From contig BGKB01000195.1 in NCBI GenBank assembly GCA_003116975.1, positions 62,001 to 126,000 of the forward strand: a DNA stretch of 64,000 nucleotides. Direction: 5' to 3'. This DNA is from Aurantiochytrium sp. KH105. Its lineage: Eukaryota; Sar; Bigyra; Thraustochytrida; Thraustochytriidae. Made by a program: the position numbers and the translations under genes. The notes below the pieces were generated by a model that was given only the letters and a program-made list of their open reading frames with translations, was not told where the DNA came from and did not search any database. Below, one piece after another: positions 37,489 to 45,576 of this stretch (the first letter of the stretch is position 1; every line of letters starts with the position of its first letter).

Positions 37489-38506
37489 CAACCGGCCGGC
37501 CAACTGTCTGTCTGGCCGGCTGCGCGGTTAGAGATTGTTCCTGTTGTCTACTTTTCCCACTGTCTATGGAAAGGTCTCGATTCGTGTTGCGCTTGTTTTC
37601 TCGCAGAATTCGCAACTGTGCGCCAGCAAGGTGGGCGAATCGCTGCTCAAGCTTTTGGAATATTGCCAAGCTTCCCTTTCGCGTGGACAGACGACGGAGC
37701 TCCGAGCCCTTTGCGAGCCTGCTCTCGGCGTCTCTGAACGAAAAGCGCGGCTCCGGTCGCGACTGCGCCAAAAAGACCCTCTGATTGATCGATCGATGCC
37801 GCGTCCGGCCTGTCGAGCCCTGCAAGGACAGTCCTTCGCTGCGCGGACCGACACTGAATTCCCCGAACCTTGAAAGCACATTTTTCTCGCACAATCTTTG
37901 TGCGCCCTCGCGCAGCCGTCCGTGCCGGGCCCGCGGATCATCGTTTCACTGGCGCGAGGAAGCCCCTGGGCTTGGCCCGTGCCTCGTAAAACCCCGGCGC
38001 CGGCGGCGCCTCTGCGGCGCCACGGGCCGGCACGAGGCCCGCACGGGCCTGCGCGCCGGGCCGGAGAGAGCGTGCGATCCGTGTCGCCCCCGCGACCGGT
38101 GGCGCCCGGCGCGGCTTCGGCCCCCCCCCCGCGTTCGTGGTGGCGTGATCTCCCGCGCGCCATCCCTGGTGCGGAGCGCCCTGCGCGCGTCGCAAGGAGG
38201 CCCAAAGGCGGCCAAAAGGCGCCTAAAGGGAGGGCCCAGCGGCGGCGCCCTCGTCAGTCCCCGCGCCAGGAGCGGCCCCGCGCGTCCGTGCCGCGGTCGG
38301 CGAAGGGCCCTCCCTGTCGACCTCGAGCGTGCGGAGGCAGCCGAGCTCCGGCGCCCAAGGGCAGGCGCAAGGGCACGCAGCCGCGGTGGCGTCGGGCGCG
38401 TCCCAGCGAGGTTATCGCATGTCTCGTCTCCGCGCCGTCCCAGCGCACCTCCGCGCAGCTCAGCTCACCCTGCCGCCGCGCGAGGGCTGGCCGTGCCGCG
38501 CACGCT

Positions 38507-38576
38507 GCGATGCGGCGCGATGCAGCGCGATGCGGCGCGATGCGGCGCGATGCGGCGCGATGCGGCGCGATGCGCT
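38507..38576. repeat. Ten-base tandem repeat (GATGCGGCGC)n
   Basis: Seven copies of a decamer with one variant unit, containing the GATGC core seen in the promoter-proximal pentamer arrays. Confidence 0.9.
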
Positions 38577-38849
38577 GGGACCAACTGCCGCCGGGACTCG
38601 GGCTGGGACTCGCACTGGGACTCGTCAAACTCGAAGTTGTCACAGGGCCCAGCGGCACTACTACAAGTAACAGTAAGGGGGGTCGCTCAACGGATCTAAC
38701 GGAAGAAGCGGGCTCCGAGGTGCGGAAAGCGCGGAGCTGCGGAAGCGCGGAGGCCGCTCGCTGCCGGGCGACGACGACGTGCGAGCGGGGAGAGGCGAGC
38801 TCACGGGCCCTGTGTCCGGGCGAGAGGCCGTGCGGGCTGGCCGGACTTT

Positions 38850-38895
38850 ACTTGACTTGACTTGGCTCGACTCGACTCGGCTCGGCTCGGCTTGG
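38850..38895. repeat. Pentamer array CTTGA/CTCGA/CTCGG
   Basis: Nine consecutive five-base units that drift from CTTGA through CTCGA to CTCGG by single-base steps. Confidence 0.85.
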
Positions 38896-41115
38896 GCTCC
38901 GTTCCAAGAGACGGAGCCGCGGCCAAGGAGGTGGCGATGCTGCGCTAGAGCGCGCTGGGCGAAACTCGACGCGGAGTCGGACACGGAAGCGGAAGCGGGC
39001 GCTGGTGCCATCATTGCTGATGCTGGTGGTGCTGGTGCTGGTGGTGGTGCTGCTGCGAGGCGAGCGAATTGCACCCCGTGAGTCTCTGCGCAAGACTGAG
39101 TGCAAGAGAGTGGACCGAGCCATCGTGCATGGAATGGGCCCCATTGGCCACGTCTCGATTCATTCGCCCAGTGCGCGACGCTGCAAAAAGTGTCTCGCAA
39201 CTGCCTCGGTTCACGCCAGGGCGCCCCGAAGCCCGTCTCGAAAGCCACCCCGGATCAAGCGGCCGCCCCGAATCAACGCTGCGACACCTTTCGTCTCGCA
39301 TCGACGCGAGGAGGTCGACCTGTCGGCGCCAGGGTTGAGACGGATGCGTGGAAGTCACGCGGAGGGCCTGATCGCTCGCTGCGTTTATTCGTCATGTTTG
39401 TTCATCACTATGATTGTTGTTGCTAAGAGCGACTTGGAAAGAGCGATCGAACGAGGTGCGACGCACGCACGGACACACGCACGTGCGCCTCGGGAACGCA
39501 GCAGCGCGCGTCGAGCGAGCGACGGCAACGCGACAGCCATTGGTGGCAGAAGTCGAGAGCGGCGTCGCTCCGACATCTAGCTGGTAGCTTCGGACCGAGG
39601 GACGTCGACCTCTCCGTCCGGGCCGGTTTGGGCTGGCCGGCTGGCTGGCTCGCTGGCTGGGCTGGACAACGACCGACCGACCAACCGACCGACCAAATGA
39701 AAGCAATGCAAATCAACTCAAATTAGATGAAATCAACGGGGAAGGCAAGAAGGCGGGGACGGGGCCAAGGGAGGAAACAGAAGCAAGCAGCCAGCGCTGG
39801 CGTCTTTACCGAGGACGTGGGCGGTCTGGCGGGTGGCTCTGCTACTCTCTCTGTGCAAGTCTCGAAGAACGAAGAAGAAAGCGAAAGACGCACGGGGAGG
39901 CGAGGAGAAAGCAGGAGCGAAAGACCGGGGTCTTTCAAAGTTCTTCCTTTTCCCGATCCCACCTTCCTTCCCTTCTTTCTTTTTCCTCACAAGAGGGGCA
40001 CCCCAGTGGTGGATGGCGTGGCCATGATTGCTCGCTCAAGAGCGCAAAACACGCGCGCGCCGGCGCCGCAGGAGCTAGCTGCCTGGCGCGGCGGAAAGCA
40101 GCCGCGCCGAGGGCGCCCGCGCGTCGTGCGCTAGCCGGCCGACGGAACCGCGCGCGGGTGCGAGGAGGCATCGGAGGGAAAATGAAGGGACGAAATGGTG
40201 CTGAACGAAGTGAGCGGGGTCGCTGTCTTTCGCTGCCGGAGCAAGAAGTGAAGTCTTCTTCAAGTTTTTTGATCGCAGAACGCGCATCTTCAGCTCAGGC
40301 AACACAGTCTCCGGGATAACAGCAGCGGCCGCGCTAGGGCGGGGCCCTGCGCGCACGTAGGCAGGCAGTCAGTCTCCAGGTCGGTGGGCGGTGCGTTGGT
40401 TCTTGGTTGGGGGCGTCTGGCCGAGCCTGGCTCGGCCTGGCGCCTCATCTTGTGAATTAAGGTGCCCGAAGCCACAGCCGAAGAGGCAAAGACATAAATG
40501 ATTTCATCGAATAGGGCCGCAGCAAAGTGGACTCTTCGCCAGCAGACGCGGACATGCCATTGCAAAGGTTCTGTTGGTTGCGTGTCACACGCGAGACAAG
40601 CAAGCATGCAGAGACGAGGTCAGCCACCCTGAGAGTGAGAGTGCTGGTCGCAGGTGGCCACGGGCCGGAAAGTACGAGAGTCTTCAAGAGCACTTGACGC
40701 CAGCTCGCGATCTTTACTTCGATTCAACCATCAATCCGCCAGCCAGGACCTTGGAGAAAAAGCACGGTTTCTACATTGCGCGTTGATCTTTCGCCCAGAC
40801 GTTGGATAGTCTGTCCCAATGATGAGCGCTGGTGTCAGTCGCGATGGCGACGGCCACCTTGCGAATTCTCTGGCGTAGCCCAAGGCCCTGTTGCGAGCCT
40901 GGTGTCAAAATAGCTCAAAGATCACGGAGCCAGTAGCCTGCCTGCTTGCGAGGCAAGGCTCAACTCCGAAGCTTGCATGCGGAAGAGAGAGGGTTTGGGG
41001 GGATGAGCGATGGAGTGAGGCCTGGCCGCACATTTTCCAGCACAACGAGGAAGCGAGCGAGCGAACGAACGACGAAGCAAGCGCAAATCTTCATTCACTC
41101 GCTCAGCCATTCAGC

Positions 41116-41143
41116 TCATTCATTCACTCACTCACTCACTCAA
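41116..41143. repeat. (CATT)/(CACT)n tetramer array
   Basis: Two CATT units followed by about five CACT units; a tetranucleotide run in otherwise unique sequence. Confidence 0.85.
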
Positions 41144-41861
41144 GCACCCACGAACGCTTGCAATAACGTCTTGTCCGTGCGCGTCTCCGCTCGATGAAAA
41201 GAATGCTACCTTTCGCTGCGTCCGTCGCTCAAGAGCCTTGCCGATTGGTGCGAACCCGTCGCCGAATAATGACCACCTTGCGAATCAATTCAATTTGAGG
41301 CCAGCACCAATGATGGCAGCTTGCGAAAAAGAGAGAAAAGCTAGGCGTTCACCAGTGCTCTTTGGTGGCCAGTAGCTGTGTCTTTGGGTCGGCTCTCTGC
41401 GTCTTGAAGCTGGGACAAGGGCCCGCTGCGATCGTTTGTTCAAGAAATTTTGAACTCAGAGAGGGCGATCTTCTGGCTGTGGGAATTGGCAAACCAGACT
41501 CGCAATGGGTGCTGGGTTTTTGTTGAGTCTTGGAGGCCAAAAAGGCTGTCATGCGCCTAAGCCTGAAACAGTGAAAAATAATTTGCTATTTAGTATTCAT
41601 TGGCTTGATTGCTGGTCCTGGACGGTGCGGGCGAGCCAACCTTGAGATCTTTCCAACCTCACGATCAGTGCGATCCTCAAGTCTCGCTATCCTCAAGCAT
41701 GATCTCCTGTCCTCACGCGACATGTCGCGTCACCAGCCAGCCAAATTGTAAAGGATGTGAAAGCTGCGGCGTCTGTCCCGCCCAAAGCCTTCGAAGCGAA
41801 CCCCCACCCCACAAACCACGTTGTCCCGACGCCATGGCCGACCGAGCGGCCGGCGGGGCGA

Positions 41862-41888
41862 TTGGCTGGCTGGCTGGCTGGCTGACTG
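41862..41888. repeat. (GGCT)n tetramer array
   Basis: About six GGCT units ending in GACTGACC, of the same type as the array at 37451. Confidence 0.85.
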
Positions 41889-42661
41889 ACCGTCCGACCG
41901 ATCACCGACCGAACGGCTTGTGAAAAAATACAATTCCAATCCCATTCGGCCGCGCGAAACTCTTGTCCTTGGTCAGGTCTCAAATCTTGCCTGTAGAGAT
42001 ACGCCGCGAGCTTCCAAAATGCAGCTTTCAGCGAGAAGGTCCTTTCCGCGCGAATCATCAGATCGACAGCACGGGCGCTACTACATTCCTCTTTGCGTCC
42101 GTCGCAGCAACGTTGGTTTCCGGCGCAAAGCCATCGGATTATTGCCATCCGTGACAATGGTCACCTTTCCATCGAATCAGTCTTGTCCGAAGCCTCGACG
42201 CTAAACCTGTGAAATAGGACAACTTGAGGACTCGAGGCCACAACCGTATGTTAGCAGGCGCTGCTGCTCCCTACTGACCCTACATGCAGGCCTGCAATCG
42301 TGCCAAATGCAATGGGGCGCGAGACCCCCCCCCACCCCCCCACCACCACCCACAATCATCATGTTCGTGAGCGTCCGCCTCGGGAATCAGTTTGTTCCAG
42401 CGACTCACAAGCATGCCATACGAGATCTTGAATTCAATCCAAGGCAAACGCCTCTGACCCAACGCGCAGGCGTCAGCTCCGAACGAATGCAGCGCTGTGC
42501 GCGAATCTTTTGTTCGTGCACGCGGATACATTGCAGAGATCTTGGCGCATGGCATGAGCTTAACGGCATCGTTCTGTCCGCCGTTCTTCAGGTTTGCGAA
42601 GCTGCCAGTCGAATCCTTACTGATGCTGACAAGTTGTGAGAGATTGTTCTGGCTGCACGCA

Positions 42662-44116
42662 TCAACAGGCCTTGAAAGGTGCTGCTTTAATCTGGGCTTC
42701 TGACATGGGTGCGTTAGGATCTGGCCCAAATCCATCAATATCAACGGCCACCTCGCGAATCAGTTTGTCCAATGCAACGACCGAGTCAGTGTTGTCGAAT
42801 TCGCGAATGACAAACTTTTCCTCATCGTCGCCATCCTCACTATCATTTCCGGACTCGGACATCCCGCTGTCCGGTTCTCGTGGATCTTGTGCGTTCTGAT
42901 GCGACGCTGGATGGTCGGGACGAGTTGCACCATCCTCTGGATCGGGACTTGCAAGCGCAATCGACTGCGGATCTTCGCCCGCCTCCTGAGATGACTTCAT
43001 CAATCTCTTGAGCTTGAGCGGAATAACGATCGGTCGAGCGGGGGCATCTTTGATCTCTTTCTCGTCGGCGAAATCGGGGCCCGGGCCCTCCGGCTGATCT
43101 CCTCCTCCCTCTGGGCCTCGCTCTTGCTCGCGAGCCCGCAGGGCAGCCTCTCTCTGTTCTTGCTGCAGCTCGCGAGCTTTTGTTCGAGCGTCTTCTTTAC
43201 GTGTAAAAGCATCCATACAGAGCCGAAGCACGAGTCCAATACGTTCGCTCTCGAGTCGAGCCTTGTTCTTGCGAATCTTACCGAGCTCGTTCAACGCCCA
43301 TATCGCCTGCTGAAGAGAATCTCGATCAACAGAGATTTCGTCAAGATGCCGCAAATTATGTGCAATGACAGAGATTGCTCCTACTCGCCCAAGTAAGGTA
43401 GCCAGTCGTACATCCGCTTTGGCGATATACGTTACCGCGAGAAAGCCTGCATGTTGAATCTTGGCATCTATGCGGAAGCGTGCAATGGAGAGCATGATCT
43501 GCTTGAGAGTCCCATTTGCCTCGAGGAGCTGCAAAGCAAGTTCTTTTTCCCTTGCAAGCTTTGCAAGAGCCTCGAGACCAAATTGATGCACTACGAGTTC
43601 CCTCGGCTGATTCTTTAAAGCCATGTGGATGGGCGCGAAGTCTTGCTCGTCAAGAGCACGGTTGATGTACACGCGCGCAAGCCGTATCAATGAAGCCTTA
43701 ATGTTCATAAAGATGGTTCGCACGTCGTTGAGTACAAAGTTGTCATCGCCATTATTACGCACGATTTCCAAGAGCTGTGCTCGAAGCTCAATTTTGCGCA
43801 TAATCTCAGCACAATCCTCGTCCCTTGACAGGGCGACGAGCAGTTGACAAACGGGTCTCAGAACCAACTCTTCGCGGGGATGCTCATCAATGACGCTTTG
43901 CAAAGTTTCAACTCCCTTGTACCGAATGACGGCGCGGACATGGGCTGCTCGAGCGGCAGGTGATAATCGTGTCTTTACAAAGCGTTCGATTTTGGTCACT
44001 CGTTGGATAATATTATCCTTGTCTGTAAGTCCCCCGCGAATGGCATCAACACAGTCTCCTACGTCTGCCGCGTGTGTCGCGTGAGCGTCCCACGCCTTCA
44101 CGACGGCACCTCCCAT
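42662..44116 (-). CDS. Armadillo-repeat-like protein with disordered acidic tail
   Basis: 484 residues. The N-terminal ~310 residues are all-helical with ARM/HEAT spacing (VIRYKGVETLQSVIDEHP, HQFGLEALAKLAREKELALQLLEANGTLKQIM, GFLAVTYIAKADVRLATLLGRVGAISVIAHNL in successive repeats). A Lys/Glu-rich helix and a Pro/Asp/Glu/Ser-rich disordered region follow. The last ~60 residues are conserved-looking (KFVIREFDNTDSVVALDKLI). The start ATG gives MGGAVVKA: glycine 2 could be myristoylated, but there is no Ser/Thr at position 6, so this is weaker than for the EF-hand protein. No named orthologue is recognised. ARM proteins serve as protein-binding scaffolds. It is head to head with TMEM107 (552 bases apart), a candidate functional partner on position only. 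Confidence 0.82.
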   Translation of the reverse strand: MGGAVVKAWDAHATHAADVGDCVDAIRGGLTDKDNIIQRVTKIERFVKTRLSPAARAAHVRAVIRYKGVETLQSVIDEHPREELVLRPVCQLLVALSRDEDCAEIMRKIELRAQLLEIVRNNGDDNFVLNDVRTIFMNIKASLIRLARVYINRALDEQDFAPIHMALKNQPRELVVHQFGLEALAKLAREKELALQLLEANGTLKQIMLSIARFRIDAKIQHAGFLAVTYIAKADVRLATLLGRVGAISVIAHNLRHLDEISVDRDSLQQAIWALNELGKIRKNKARLESERIGLVLRLCMDAFTRKEDARTKARELQQEQREAALRAREQERGPEGGGDQPEGPGPDFADEKEIKDAPARPIVIPLKLKRLMKSSQEAGEDPQSIALASPDPEDGATRPDHPASHQNAQDPREPDSGMSESGNDSEDGDDEEKFVIREFDNTDSVVALDKLIREVAVDIDGFGPDPNAPMSEAQIKAAPFKAC

Positions 44117-44667
44117 GCTGACTAATTTTATTAAGCCCTGGACTTGTTTTACCAGGCTGGTGATTAGGGACGAGGAACCGTCAGCTCTTTTGGTCGTTGC
44201 GGCCGCGATCCGTGGCGTCCAGCAACAATCTATTTATCTTTGCCAAAAGATCAAATGAGGACACTTGTCTCGTTCCGTGTCGCGCACTTCGGTGTGGCTC
44301 AAGACGCGCGCCAGTGTCGCCGTGCGAGCGCGCTACATCAACAAAGTCTACTCGCCGCATGCAGTTTGCACAACGCATTTTCAGCCAAAGCCTTACATGA
44401 GTTCCGCAACGGCCATTCTGACACCTTGAACTTGCGAGCGCCCAACTTGCGGATTCGCTGCTGCAGACAGAGGGATTGAGGGGCGCTGCAGACGACGACG
44501 AGCCCACTTCCTGGCCTGGTTTCGTGGGTGCCGCAAGCCGCGACGAGCCAGGACGCAAGCAAAGCAGCCAACCCCCCTTCCGTGGTGGCGGCAAGGACTT
44601 GTGCGCCAGGCCGGGCACGCACGACACGACGTGACGGGTCACAGTCAGTCAGTCACCGGAGCACAAT
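44117..44667. promoter_or_regulatory. Divergent promoter spacer between ARM-repeat and TMEM107 genes
   Basis: 551 bases between two start codons. No supported gene. Overlapping open frames start at non-ATG codons or lack family resemblance. Confidence 0.45.
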
Positions 44668-45180
44668 ATGGGACGCGCAGAGACGTACTTGATCCCGGCG
44701 CGCTTCGCCATCACAACGGGCCACCTTCTGGCGGTGCTCGTAATGTATTATCATATCGTAAGTTGATGTACGCTTCGGCCAAAGACGCCAATAAAGTAAA
44801 GGGGGAGCCGAGCTGACGGACAGCCTGAGAACACGATTGGACAGGACGAAAATGTTGCAGCAGGGCTGCCAGAGAACCCGTCCACAAGCGCGACAAACAA
44901 TGCAAGAAGCACCTTGATGACGGCGTGGACAGTTGCGGTGAGCTGCTTCTTTTTCGACTATCTTGGACTTTTCGGCGGCTTGTCCATCTTCTTTCGCAGC
45001 GTAAACTTAAGCCAGAGTGTGCTTCATTTCCTTGGTGCAATATACACGAGCTGGTTTGTTCTCAACAGCTGGAATTACGAAATGTACTGGAAGATTGCCG
45101 GCATTTTTAGCATCGTGCCAGCATTGGTGGAACTGGGGATATTGCTAAACATCTTTGTATTTCGAGCCATTCCGTACTAA
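44668..45180 (+). CDS. TMEM107-like ciliary transition-zone membrane protein, two exons
   Basis: Join 44668-44757 and 44845-45180, giving 141 residues, the usual length of TMEM107 (140 in human). Exon 1 encodes MGRAETYLIPARFAITTGHL..., the first membrane helix, and ends at a perfect GTAAGT donor. Exon 2 begins after ATTGGACAG and stays in frame (phase 0). Four hydrophobic helices are predicted. The last block, SWNYEMYWKI followed by SIVPALVELGILL, aligns with the conserved W...YW...LPAVTE region of TMEM107. The family sits in the transition zone at the base of cilia with the MKS module and controls which membrane proteins enter. Its presence means the organism builds flagella at some stage. 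Confidence 0.85.
44758..44844 (+). other. Predicted spliceosomal intron in TMEM107
   Basis: 87 bases, GTAAGT to GGACAG, with a CTGAC branch-point-like sequence about 30 bases before the acceptor. Its removal joins two exons that together match the whole TMEM107 protein. Confidence 0.85.
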
Positions 45181-45576
45181 GAGCTCTTTCAAAACCTCAT
45201 GAACAAATTCTTTATCACTTTTGGAGCTCCAAAATAGAGCGCCTCCCTCAATTGGTTCATGTCCAAGACCTACGTCCTGCATTCGAGGTATTGGGCTCAT
45301 GGAAGAATTGGGCTCATGGAAGAATTGGACTCATGGGGTTGCGAAAGGACAAACCGCGTTGGACGAGACATATATGGTTGAGTAATCGTGTTCCTTACGA
45401 TAGTTGACTTGACTAATTGGCGAAAAATCCCAGTCTCTTGGGCCGTGCCCAATTGAGAAAAAAGAGAAGCAGTTTTTCACAAATCTTTGCTTGCTTAGGC
45501 CCTACACCAGCGTTCGTATTGCTTGCAACTTCGTCTTATTGTTTCGTTTATTCTTATAATCGTACCGCGTTTAGCT
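45181..45576. other. Convergent 3' spacer with a short direct repeat
   Basis: Between the 3' ends of TMEM107 and the cyclic-nucleotide kinase. The unit GGGCTCATGGAAGAATT occurs twice at about 45293-45326 with a third partial copy (GGACTCATGG). It is A/T-richer than coding DNA. No gene is seen. Confidence 0.45.

Larger units (their letters stand above)
33621..42661. other. Nine-kilobase stretch without a convincing gene, dense in short tandem repeats
   Basis: Elsewhere in the window protein genes occur about every 2-3 kb, but here no open frame shows a recognisable domain or non-low-complexity protein. Long open frames exist in many phases at once because of GC-rich repeat DNA, and most start at TTG or GTG. 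At least a dozen arrays of four- to ten-base units are spread through it, and the more notable ones are listed separately. A further GGCT-type run lies at about 39640-39662 and a CCGACCGA run at 39671-39690. Possible roles are a noncoding RNA locus, heterochromatin or a centromere-like region; none is shown by the sequence. Confidence 0.6.

Noticed and set aside
37535..37873. 112-codon plus-strand frame with non-repetitive peptide
   Set aside because: It starts at TTG, two other phases are open over the same bases, and no family resemblance or splice partner was found.
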